Positions 22,990 to 33,540 of a stretch of 64,000 nucleotides of DNA are shown here, piece after piece. The position numbers were made by a program, and so were the translations under genes. The stretch is from Spinellus fusiger (taxonomy: Eukaryota > Mucoromycota > Mucoromycetes > Mucorales > Phycomycetaceae), in the NCBI GenBank assembly GCA_025094145.1, contig JALLLS010000051.1, forward strand, positions 1 through 64,000, written 5' to 3'. Below the pieces are notes generated by a model. That model made no database searches, had not been told where the DNA came from, and was given only the letters and a program-made list of their open reading frames with translations. Positions within the stretch are counted from its first letter, which is position 1, and each line of letters begins with the position of its first letter.

Positions 22990-23142
22990 GGTAGAGCCAT
23001 CAGCTGGTAGCTTGCTCATTGAGGCTGCTGATGGGTGTGTTGAGCGGGAACGCCAACGCCGCCATAGAGTACAAAGACTCCTTCAGCAACAGACGCTGTA
23101 TCCTCACTTCTCCTCCGATCTCTCCTCTACCACCCATTCTTA
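22990..23142 (+). other. Gene-like fragment inside the TA-flanked element
   Basis: A 51-codon open stretch ending in TAA reads KVEPSAGSLLIEAADGCVER, then an Arg/Gln-rich helix (RQRRHRVQRLLQQQ). Its base composition is much less AT-rich than its surroundings. It could be a captured exon or the relic of the element's own gene. No family recognised. Confidence 0.35.
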
Positions 23143-23765
23143 ACCCGTTTAGCAAATACAGAAGCTGCTAGTGTAGTTGCTGTATTTGTATCTTCAGGAT
23201 TGTCCGAGTTGCTTTAAGTATCCCTCGTTGGATTTCGAATCACCACAGGATGAGGGTTATCTTTTTGGTGTCCTGGTTTCCTTGCTGACTGTATGGCCTT
23301 TTGGATGTCTATTCATAATTCTCATTTACAATATTTTTTTTTCATTTTTTCCCTTATTTTTCCCTCATTGAGGTTTTATATTCTCTTTTCTTTCCGTCTC
23401 CTCTCTCTTTGCATTATTATTTTCACTTATGTATTTGAAGTGTTTCTATGTTTATTCTCATTTATTTTACAAAAGTTCTCATAGGGTGGCTGATATGTCC
23501 GATGCGCGAATAGCAAACCACACCCAAAAAATAAAAATACTTTAAACTGTATACCTTGAAATGAAAGACCACATTATCGATAAAAAATAAGCTGAAATAC
23601 TCCTATTATAATCATAAATAAAGACTAAATAATATTTATATTAACAAAAGAAACTATAGCTATTATTATTTAGAATCTATTTATCATAGTGTTCCATTTA
23701 ACAGGCAATAAACAATCTCAAACAGCCACACAATAAAAATATGTAATACAATATACCATAACTTA

Positions 23766-24812
23766 AAGTGACCCTCAATAAGTAACCGCCTTTCTTCGAA
23801 TGCAGATTTCTTTTTCTTTATATTCACACCTTATCTTGATAGTGTTATAACGTTGTGAATTCATTAGATAGAAACATAGAACTTTCAATATATACATAAC
23901 AAAGTGTTTATAATACATAAAAGTGGTTTTATTTTCAGGTTAATTATTAACTATCATTAGTCTTTGGCATCTATCACTGTTTGGCATATCCACCTTATGC
24001 TGGCAATGAGGATATCTGTCACTTTAGATCTTTGACTTCATTTCAGCATCAGGGCAGCCTCTCAACTAAAACAGCCCCATAACATGACTCTACTACCTCC
24101 AAACTTCTTCTCCAAGACATTCTCAGACTTAAAGGTTGTAATATATTGCCTGATAAATTCGACGTTATTGTCAAAACTGATTAGCTCTATTCTGGACTCA
24201 TCTGATCAGACGACCTCCTGCCACTGCCCATGGGCCCAATCAATGTGCTCATGGGCCCACTGGAGCGTTGCCTACATGTTCTTCTTGGTGAGAAGAGGCC
24301 TCACCATCGGACTAAATAAATAAAATCTCATATCATTGAGATACTTTTTTAAGTCATGTCTGTGACCTTGATGACTATACTTGCCCTAATGACTTCTTTG
24401 ATTTGTTGAGGACTGCCTACAACTGTTCTTCTCAACCACTAGAGTTCCCTGTCTTCAAGCCTTTTATTTCCACCACTCTTGGGTAAAGGAACTACTGATT
24501 CTGTCTCCTTGAAATGCTTTATGATATACCCTACAGTGGAGGTAGACACATTGAACATACGAGATGCTTCGAGCTGAGCAGATTTCAGGCTCAGCACCTA
24601 TTGAAGGATAGCTGAACGAGTCTCAAAGCTAGTATATTCCTCATACATCTTAGGAGTCTTGGTGAGGATGTTTATGGTGTTGGATGATTTAAATATTATA
24701 AGAGAAGAGATATTATGAAAAACGAAAAACAGTGTATTTTATTTTTTAATATGAGAATAGTGCAGTTTTTTTTTTTTAAAAAAAAAAACCTATTACATTT
24801 ATCTGGTCACTT
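23766..24812 (-). mobile_element. Tc1-like relic #2 (1047 bp)
   Basis: Short ends AAGTGACC and GGTCACTT are flanked by TA (23764-23765 and 24813-24814). The interior at 23955-24690 is a strongly decayed minus-strand Tc1 transposase. The 3' end resembles that of element #1 (tggcaatgaggatatctgtc), and a VMLWGCF-like stretch is visible on the reverse of about 24080. No long frame survives. A poly-T/poly-A run at 24764-24787 lies near the right end. Confidence 0.6.
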
Positions 24813-24814
24813 TA

Positions 24815-25154
24815 TTTTAAAATTTGATTAGACTTCTATTTACTGGATCTTTGAATCATTAGCTGAATTTCTATTGTTGTTGTCTATACTCAATTATTAA
24901 CTGTATTTAGGTATAAGCTAAAACTATATTTCATTTCATAATCAATGTATTGTCTAATTATAGGTGCTTCCTTTTTAATAATAATCAGAACTGCACTGCT
25001 AGTATGGATCTACATTACTAATACAGAAACTATTTATTTATTATCATTTTAAATAGAGTTCTTAAACATACTGATATTGTATCTTTAAATAAGAAAATTG
25101 ATTAATGAGAAATATGGTGGCAGAAAAGGAAATATATGAATTGGAAGTTTGATA
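24815..25154. other. AT-rich spacer
   Basis: No feature recognised. Confidence 0.4.
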
Positions 25155-25156
25155 TA

Positions 25157-26501
25157 CAGCCACACAAAATTAGAAAGTATACGATTTTCATTTTTTGAAA
25201 TCCTGAAAAAAAGCATGCTTTACGGATATAAATGTTACGACCTCAAAACACATACTAATGACTTCGAATTCAACACAAAGTTAATTTAACATATTCTTTA
25301 TATTAATATATATAAAAAAGTTTTTATTTAATGTTTTGTTGGGCCACCTTTGGCATCAATAACTGCCTGGTAGCGACCCTTCATTGAGCCAACTAAACGT
25401 TCGGCAGGATCAACGTGGATATTTCCCCAAGCTTCTTCTGGAGCTGTCTTGAGCTCATCGATATTATTAATACTGGCTCTCTTGTTATCGATAAGATTAT
25501 CAAGATAGCTCCAGAGATGTTCAATGGAGTTGAGATCAGGACTTTGGGCAGGCCAGTAATCAAAGCGCCTGATTGCATGTGTGTTTTTCCACCATGTTGT
25601 ATAGCCACCTGTATGGCAGCTAGCCCCATCTTCTTGGAATATAAATTCCCTGTTCTCTTTCTCATTTAATTCAATAAACCATGACAGAAAGTTCTCTGCC
25701 AAAATAACAACATATACATCCTGATTTACAGTGCCATCAATAAATACCAAAGACCCAAATCTAGCAATCCAGAAACAGCTCCAGATCATTACACTGCCTT
25801 TCACCTCATTTTGGTTGTAGTTACACTATGAGCAGCATTATACTTCTCTCTGATCTTTCGAATCATTCTGGCTCTTCCCTGGTAACCCTCTACTTCAAAC
25901 CGTGACTCATCAGATCATACAATGTGTCTCCAGTCATCAGGGGTTCAATTGACCTGTTCCTTGGCCCAACGAAGTTTTTTCTTCCTATTTTCTTCAGATA
26001 ACCTTGGCTTGTGTGCTTTAAAATAAGAATCATGCCTAACCTGGTGTATGTATTTGATGAGTATTGCTCTACAGATGATCATCTCATGTGCCTTAAGTTC
26101 CAGATTTATGTAGTTATAGAAGGCAAATGGGTTGCCTCTTAGAATGGCCTCAAGTCGTCTGACGTCTCTCTCGTTAAGTTTTTTTGGTGCACCAGAACTA
26201 GGTCTTGGTATAGGTGTACCATTAGTCTTGATTCTACTAATGATCTTTTGGACAGTAGACCTGCTAATGCCAACGACCTTTGAAATGATACCCATGGAGT
26301 GATTTTATTTTTCAAGCCAGTAAACACCCCAGTACTCTTTTTCTTCAAGCTTATCATAAACTCTTGGGTTTCTATTTGAAGATTCTGCGTTTGAAATTTG
26401 AGATTGCTTAATGGGATGTGATTCTGTGGTAAAAAGAAGAAGAATCATGTTTAAAAATGTATAAATTAGGGGGTCGTATACTTTCTAATGTTGTGTGACT
26501 G
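25157..26501 (-). mobile_element. Tc1-like DNA transposon #3 (1345 bp), inactivated
   Basis: Ends CAGCCACACAAAATTAGAAAG and the reverse complement of CTTTCTAATGTTGTGTGACTG, TA at both flanks (25155-25156, 26502-26503). The minus-strand transposase is better preserved than in the other copies: N-terminal HTH (ISRSTVQKIISRI), SDESRFEVEG, VMIWSCF, FQEDGASCH, SPDLNSIEHLW, AVIDAKGG. Confidence 0.9.
25328..26300 (-). pseudogene. Tc1 family transposase pseudogene (element #3)
   Basis: All three acidic catalytic positions are present (SDE, QEDGA, IEH). Two TGA codons replace Trp (VN*TPDDW and IV*SDES), and a frame change lies near 25806 before KGSVMIW. The C-terminal half is one open frame of 158 codons (25328-25804). 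Confidence 0.88.
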
Positions 26502-26503
26502 TA

Positions 26504-26760
26504 CATCTTTTTCGGAAAATTTTCGTACACTTTAAAAGAAAAAAATTCGTACACTTTTGAAAAAAATTCGGTTGTTAGTTGTTCTAATGGATATTGCTTG
26601 TTGTCAATCTTCATCTCATAGACATTAGTTTCCTCTCCATGCTCATCAAAAACTTTGCCATCTCCATTTTCATATAAAAAAGTAGTCATAGTATGTAAAA
26701 ACTTGTAAGTAAAAGAAAAAAAAACGTTTGTAAAATGTACGAATTTTTCCGAAAAAGATG
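26504..26760. mobile_element. 257-bp MITE with transposase-start remnant
   Basis: Begins CATCTTTTTCGGAAAATTTT and ends with CCGAAAAAGATG, TA on both sides (26502-26503, shared with Tc1 #3, and 26761-26762). On the minus strand an open stretch starts MTTFLYENGDGKVFDEHG within the element and continues to the opposite inverted repeat. It looks like the start of a transposase left by internal deletion. A TTCGTACACTTT unit is repeated in tandem near 26523-26550. Confidence 0.7.
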
Positions 26761-26762
26761 TA

Positions 26763-27959
26763 TTAGCAATAATTTAACGTTCATAGCTTCTGATATCTTA
26801 TATATTTTAAAAAATGAGCTCCTTATCAGAGCCATTCGTAAAAAACTGCCACATCTTTTTTTTCGGATGCATTTTTTCACCGGACATTATAGTGCTACTT
26901 GAAATCTGAATCCCAATAGATATCAACACTGTAAAACACACAATTCTGATAAGCATTGGCTTGATCTACACACCCAAAGGGCTAGCAGTCATGGCCCGCA
27001 GTGGACTAAGTGGTCACTAGTATCTATTAAAAAAAGTTGACTAATATGTATAACCTTCTCTTTACCATTAGCAATAGACCAATTTTAAACAAAAAAATGT
27101 GTCTTGAAATTGAGTGTATCCATAAAATTTTCTGACAAACACAATATTAGCGCCATACTGCCATAATGTTCCCACATAATGTATTTTTAAGATTGAAAAT
27201 TATGATAGCCAAGGTTAAAATGATATCACAAAGAATAGGTTTAGAAAATAGGGTCACAATCTTCATCTAGAAGATATCATGATCTTATTAGAAGGAAGAT
27301 ATATTCATTTAAATCAAGACTCATTATTAAAGTTATGATGTAAAATTCTCATACTCAATAGGCTTATATATTGATATATTTAAAAAAAAAAGTATGTACA
27401 ATTACTTAAATGAAAATACACTTTAATATTATATTTAAGATCCTCACTGCACTGTGTGTAAGACTTAGTTTATCAATGCTGATTTTGTGTAACTTAATTG
27501 AAAATGATGTATGTTTTTACTCGACTTTTAGTTGTATAAAGTAGTGACGAATGACATGAAAAAATCAGTAAGATATTTGAAATTTAACCTATTCTTTATT
27601 TATATTTATAAACTAAACTAAACTAAACTAAACTAAACTAAACTAAAGGATTAGTTTGTTTCTATCTTGTTTCTGATCTTTGTTTCTTTTTTCTTTTTCG
27701 CTCATACATTTGGATGGTTTCATATGCACTTACTATTATTTCATACTTTTATAGACTAGTTATCATGCCCAATACTCAAACGTCACAAATAATTTTAAAG
27801 AATAGAGATAATTTGAAGGTTTTTAATACTAGTGCATGTAAATATATTAGGCCTGATAAACTTTTTCTAGAGCGTGGTCGACTCTTCTTTTCCTATACCA
27901 TGCATAAAAAAGACTATGTACCTAAAGAATATAAAGAAAAATAACAAAATAACATATAT
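26763..27959. other. AT-rich spacer with AAACT repeat
   Basis: Contains (AAACT)n at about 27609-27648 and poly-A/T runs. No gene recognised; the open frame at 27714-27944 has no family motif. Confidence 0.5.
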
Positions 27960-28800
27960 GACTATAAAAAGTTCTACTATTTTTTACCTTCTTATACTAA
28001 TAATGAGATTGTTTTTAGCCTCAATAATCATTATTTTAAAATTCAACATAATGCCTGTCAGACCACAGGATTCAATGAATATGGAAATTTTCTTTCAAAA
28101 TACTTGGTCTGAGACTTTTCAAAGGTGCTCTATTGGGTTTAGATTTGAACTTTCAGAAAATCAGTCTTCTATTATTGTCATGTCTTCTCTATTTTCTAAA
28201 CACCATGCTAGTAACTTACCTGATATTACTTTTAAAAGGAACATACTCCAATGATATATTCATTGTGAAAAGATAAATTAGATCAGAACAATATATTGAA
28301 TGAGATATATTAATGAACTGAGGCAGAAAACTCTTTGTATTTTTAGAATTCATAGTGGTCTTCTTTATACTCATACCATGTTTTGAAAATGTAAGTAATT
28401 TTTTTTTCAGGTTATTAATTTAACTCCTTAGCTCTGACCGTAAACTGCCGCTATTCGAGAGACACTCTAATATTTATGTTGATGAATGAGAATAGGCTAA
28501 AAAGCTATTGTGTAAGGGGAAAAATCGAGTTTCTTCATCAATCTATAAAAGGTAGACCTGCAGACAGGATTGGTCATAGTCATACAGAATTCCTCTATTG
28601 TCCTGAATAGATTCCAATCACACTCTTGAATAAACACTAACCTGTCTTTCTAGGTAATGGCAGTCTTTTTCCGTACATCTTTTATGGGCTCGAGAGTCCT
28701 ATTTCCCTTGAATATCCAGAATATTTATATAAAAAAAATCCATCGGTCAGTGCCAAACATTTTAGCAACCTTTGGATAAGACCATTGACCTTTTATTAAT
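27960..28800 (-). pseudogene. Tc1-like transposase relic #4, ends undefined
   Basis: On the minus strand around 28100-28170 the text D*FSESSNLNPIEHL*KVS is a decayed version of the DWPAQSPDLNPIEHLWKV block of Tc1 transposases, with both Trp positions as TGA. A possible HTH remnant (VAKMFGTDRW-like) reads near 28750. Inverted ends were not found, so the limits are approximate. Confidence 0.6.
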
Positions 28801-29209
28801 GTAGAATGGCATTGTATATGTTTTCATCGATAAGTTTTTTTACAATATTTAAGGGACCTTCCAGTACTAAGAGTTCATTCAATAGTGTTTATTTGATTGA
28901 TGATATCTATTTTCTTGGTAGTAACCATCTAAATATAAAAGAATATATAAAAAAACTGTGCTTTGGGTAAATTGTTATTCAAAAGATAAAGATATTACTA
29001 GGATTTATTTATAATATAAACTACAGTCCTATGTAATAAGTGACTAGACAAAAAATCAATTTTTTTGAATTTTTTTTTTGAAAAATAAAGGTATATCTAT
29101 CAGTCTAAGATGTTCATAATAAAAGATTCATGGAATAACACAATATTTGGAAAAGTTGTTATTTAGATGATTGTCTACATTCTCATCATAAATATATTGC
29201 TCAGTACTT

Positions 29210-30300
29210 TGTAGAAAAGCCTTTATTCTTCATCACAGCGGAGCATCTCTTTGGCATGCTATCGACTAATTTTTCCAGAAAATCATTTGGGATCTTCTCT
29301 CATTCACTACGCAAGCATAGTTCAAGCTGTTTTGTATTGATTATGCTTGTTCGACGCGGCTTGATCTTCTTCTCAAGATAAGCCCATAAATGCTCAATTG
29401 GGTGAAGATATGGACTTTGTGCAGGCTAGAAATCAAAACCTTCAATCACACATCTCTCTTGTTTGTACCATCTACTATATGTTCCTATATGGCAAGGAGC
29501 ACCGTCTTCTTGAAAAAGAATGGTCTTATTGAGGTTCTCTTGCAATTTTTGGAACCAGAGAAGAAAGTATTTAGTAGTTAAATTGACATACTTTTCTTGA
29601 TCAACTGATCCCTCTAAGAGTACAAGAGGTCTTACACCTCCATGCCAAAATCAACCCCAAGTTATGACTGAACCCTTGCCATACTTGTATGTTCTTTGCG
29701 TATGACACTACTCATACCTTTTATCTTTATTTCTAATCACTCTAGTCCCTTTATCATTGCTCACAACTGTAAAACGGGACTCATCAGACCAAACGACGTT
29801 ACTTCAGCTCTTCACTGGCCAATCAGTCTTGTTTTTACACCATTCCAACTGTCTTTGCTTGTGAGTAAGTTTCATATAAGGTATTTTTGATGGTGAGCAT
29901 AAAAAACCCCATATTCATTCATGTATTCTAAAAATGTGCTACGGCAAATATCCAGGCCTGCATCATTAATATTTTTCAAATGATATCCAATTGTTTGTAT
30001 AGGGTTTCTGCGAATACATAAACGATAGCCAGTTTTGAAGTAGATGATGCCTTTTCAGGTCTTCCTGTATGCATTTTTTGGTCGAGTTATGCATTTGTAT
30101 TTATACAATATTATACAATAGAATGATCCTGCCCACTGTGCTCTTTGGGAGGTCGATATTGTCAGAAATCTCTTGATAAGTAGTATGTCTTTCCATTGTC
30201 CTATGATTTGACCTCTAATAAACATTTCATGCTCTCTTCTTTTGATGAGACTATCTTCATGTTCTTGGCTAAGAGTTGGCTGATTTATATTGACTAAAGT
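29210..30300 (-). pseudogene. Tc1 family transposase pseudogene (element #5)
   Basis: The N-terminus reads MTLVNINQPTLSQEHEDSL from about 30300. The C-terminal block reads FDF*PAQSPYLHPIEHLWAY and SE*EKIPNDFLEKLVDSMPK, ending VMKNKG near 29215. Many stops and frame changes. The two stops in the conserved block replace Trp. Confidence 0.8.
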
Positions 30301-30380
30301 CATTTTTTGATTAAGTTGTAAAAGAAAAGAAAAGACTTCTAATTTATTTCTGAAGAATAAAAAATAGAAATTTATCTTTT

Positions 30381-31184
30381 TTTTTGTAGGTGGAGGCCGA
30401 AACCTCACATTTTATTTGCTTGCACGTCACAGTGAGCGGTGCACACAAAAAACCCCATTTTAGCAAGCTAAAAGGGAAGATAATATATAGATAGTTGAAC
30501 TAAAGGAAAAATAAAATAAAGGGATAATACAATATAAGGGATAAGTTATACAAAGAAGAAAAAAAGAAACGTTCTAAATGTCTGCTTCAGCTATAAACAC
30601 AAGAATCAACTTCTCGGCCATAGACTCAGCACGAACCACAGTGAAAGGAATATTGTCAAACACTAGTTGCCAGTGACACCTCCAGAGCGCCAAGAGAATG
30701 CCTGATACCACTTGATAGGGCTCCAGAGAAAGGGAAACAGAGGTAGGAAATTTGAGACTGTAAATGGCCTCGAAAATGTCCAATAGAGTAGGACTCCTGC
30801 CAAAGAAACGCTCCCAGACTGAATTCCAAGTAGCTAACTTGACAGGGCAAGCAAAAAGAAAGTGAGCACTTGCATCTTCAGACACTTTACAGATCGGACA
30901 AAGAGCAGTGGGAAAAGAGTCAGGGATAAGCTGATGTAGCAGCAAGCGACAAGAAAGTTTTGAGTGCAGAGCTCTATACCAGACATTTCGAGCAGAGTGG
31001 TGGATATTCATCCGCCAGAAAAATCTCCAATTGCGATTAGTGAGAGGTGGTCTAAGGACAGGTAAGACAGGTACTGAGGTAGCGATCTGTCTATAGAGAC
31101 GAGGGCCAATCTTGCTCAAGGGGCAATCCTCAGTATCTACACTGGAAATGAAAGGGCTCAAGTCCAAACAACCCACTCCTCGAG
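30381..31184 (-). mobile_element. 5'-truncated LINE insertion, zf-RVT end
   Basis: Flanked by a perfect 15-bp direct repeat AGAAATTTATCTTTT (30366-30380 and 31185-31199), the mark of target-primed reverse transcription. On the minus strand the insertion ends at a short T run at 30377-30385, which is the poly(A) side. It encodes the C-terminal zinc-knuckle region of a non-LTR retrotransposon polyprotein: WYRALHSKLSCRLLLHQ, CPICKVSEDASAHFLF, then VSGILLALWRCHW. The open frame of 211 codons (30574-31209) is just this fragment plus flank. Confidence 0.88.
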
Positions 31185-31227
31185 AGAAATTTATCTTTTG
31201 TCTAGTCACTTATTACATAGGACTGTA

Positions 31228-33540
31228 GATCTAGCAACCATTAATGACCTTCTAAGCAATCCACATGTGTCAGTCTGCTGCCAAAAAGAGAAGGGATCTG
31301 TCCTCATTGAATAACTGGCATCCAGCGGCACTGATCAATACAGATGCCAAGATGTTTACTCATCTCTCGAGTTCTTGTCTCCTCTCTGCTGCTGGTTCAC
31401 TCATATCGCCCTACCCAACTGGTTTTGTGAAGGGTCGTTTCATTGCTGATCTCAATGTTAATTAATATGTTGATGGAATATGCACGCACTACAAACTCTA
31501 CAGCCATTGGGCTTCTACTTGACCAAGAAAAGGCATATGATCGTATACATTCAGGATACCTTCAGAGGGTCTTCTACAAGTTCAACTCTTCACCTGCCAT
31601 TGTCACTTGTATCTGCCAACTCCTCTTCTCTACAATGATACAGATTAACGTCAATGGATACTTATCTCTCTCTTACACACAGTTAAGAGGCCTGTATCAA
31701 AGGGGTCCGTTGTCACCTATCCTGTTTAATCTTGTTTTCGAGCCTCTACTTTGTAGCCTGCTCCACGACACCCAACTTTCTGGCATCTACCCTTCTCTTC
31801 CCACTTCTGTGACACAGCCACCACCTATCAAATTGTTAGCCTACACTGATGATTTGGTAGTGTTTTTTGCTGGACATGGCACATATTGATCGTCTGAAAA
31901 CTCATCTTAAGACATATGCAGCTGCTTCCAATGCTCGTACAAATATGCACAAAACCCAAGCCTTCTCTTTGAGTGGAGAATCATTGCCATCTTCGTCACC
32001 CATATTTGCACAGTATCAGATCACAGATTGGCATGATCGTCGGTCGTCACACCCATTGATATGCTTGGGTTTTTCTGTGTACTCTTCCACTGCACAGTGC
32101 AACGCCTTTCTGGCTTCTCTTCTGAACCACATCAGGACCGCATGCATGATCTATCTGTCTCACACTCTCCTTGTTTGGGGTAAGACCACTGTGATTAACA
32201 CATTGATCCTTTCAAAGTTTTGGCATGTCCTGAGAGTGGTATCTGTGCCCAAAGACTTCCTCTCTCGCGTCCGATCTCAGATAGGACAGTTTATGCAGTA
32301 CCATATGTTTCCTCCAGTGAAACTAAGTTTTATGTTTGTTCCCTTGAAGCAATGTGGACTTGGATTGCTAGATCCAATGATCCAACAATGTGCTCTTTAG
32401 CTTCAGTGGTTAAACCCCTTGTGTTTTTCTGCATGGATATCTTGTGGATTAGTCACTCGATAGCCACCAGTTCTGTTATCCACTCCAGAATCAGATCTAC
32501 GCCTGTATCTCTTGTGTCCTGACCTTCGTCCCACTGTCTTTCGACACATGGACAGCGTCTTTCATACCATTTTTGCAGCCTTTGATCTCTTACCTCGAGA
32601 TTTCAAGTATCTCACCCTGAACACTGCTACCTGTCTTGCTTTACCACTTTCTTCGGCCTATCTGCCTGTTCCTCTCTCTCTCTCTCAATCTTTTCCCTGT
32701 TCTTGGCACCAACTGTTTGTGTCCGATGCATTTATCTTTGACCTTAGTATAGACCCCCCCTCCGACGAAGACTACGGCCAGAGTTAACCCATCACCCCAC
32801 CATCATTAAAAAGTTCTTCCGCTTGCTGTATAGTTCAGACTACTCATTGCAGTTCTTTATGATTAGAGAATGTCTGCCCACAACTTTCCTACAAGATACC
32901 TTCCCCAACCTACCTCCAAGACTCGGTGATTTGGTAGATTCTACGCCCATGATAAACTCTATGATTCCCAAAGGCTTATAGATAAAATTGTCTCCTGGTG
33001 TCTATCGCATACTATGTTTGCCTACACTGCACTCACCTCCTCTCTTTAACCCACCCCTAAGACCAACACAATGGTGTGTCTTTTGGTCCTCTCGTATTCT
33101 ACCACTCGGCTCGTACCATTTGGTATAGGGTCTTGCACAATAAGATCTCTTGTCGCTCACTCCTCCACCGTATTTTACCACTGACATTTACTTCAGACAT
33201 TTGTCTTATATGCAAATCTGCCACCGACACTTAGGCCCATTTTCTCTATGAATACCCTTCCAAGGTCGAGGTTTGGCGTGCCTTTTACATTAAATACTTT
33301 AATGCTATGGCTACCATTCTTGCTCTTGACCATCTACACCATTCTTTCCTTTTTCCTTTTCCCTGTTATCCCGATCTTCCTGCTCTCTCTCTCTCTCTCT
33401 TTAACTGTGTGATGTTCGCTATCTGGAGACACCCCTGGGCCTTTATTTTCGACACCATTCCTTTTAACCCTGACCATATTTAGACGACGGCGGATCGCTT
33501 GGATTTCAAACTGCAAGCCGAGTTGGACTTGGACAACGAA
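31228..33540 (+). mobile_element. LINE (non-LTR retrotransposon) copy, 5'-truncated and broken
   Basis: On the plus strand, starting immediately right of Tc1 #5, reverse-transcriptase blocks appear in order: DLSSLNNWHPAALINTDAK, GFVKGRFIADLN, LLLDQEKAYDRIHSGYL, QLRGLYQRGPLSPILFNLVF, and the catalytic box AYTDDLVVF (usual A/FxDD). The C-terminal WYRVLHNKISCRSLLHRI and CLICKSAT region follows at 33115-33240. Frame changes near 31450 and 31870 and stops later show it is dead. The endonuclease domain is absent. It is related to, but clearly not the same copy as, the LINE piece at 30381-31184. The 3' limit is approximate. Confidence 0.85.

Larger units (their letters stand above)
21474..23549. mobile_element. 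TA-flanked element with ~85-bp inverted repeats, split by a Tc1 insertion
   Basis: The left arm starts CAGTTCAAATTATTTTTATT at 21474 and the right arm ends at 23549 with its reverse complement. The arms share about 85 bp including GCTATTCGCGCAT and CTATGAGAACTTTT. TA dinucleotides flank both ends (21472-21473, 23550-23551), the Tc1/mariner type of target duplication. Without the nested Tc1 element the unit is about 715 bp and has no transposase, so it is a non-autonomous element. Its interior is unusually GC-rich for the area (see separate entry). Confidence 0.75.
29024..31225 (-). mobile_element. Tc1-like DNA transposon #5 interrupted by a LINE
   Basis: Ends CAGTCCTATGTAATAAGTGA and the reverse complement of TCACTTATTACATAGGACTG, 30 bp or more nearly perfect, TA at both flanks (29022-29023, 31226-31227). 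The total of 2202 bp is too long for Tc1; removal of the nested LINE insertion (30381-31184 plus one 15-bp duplicate) leaves about 1.38 kb, the expected size. Confidence 0.88.

Noticed and set aside
25415..25669. Plus-strand open frame in Tc1 #3
   Set aside because: Antisense to the conserved transposase catalytic region.
27874..28254. 126-codon plus-strand open frame as a gene
   Set aside because: The opposite strand carries a decayed Tc1 transposase block (NLNPIEHL), so the plus frame is antisense chance.
30574..31209. 211-codon open frame as a host gene
   Set aside because: It is the zinc-knuckle end of a LINE, bounded by a 15-bp target duplication inside a Tc1 element.
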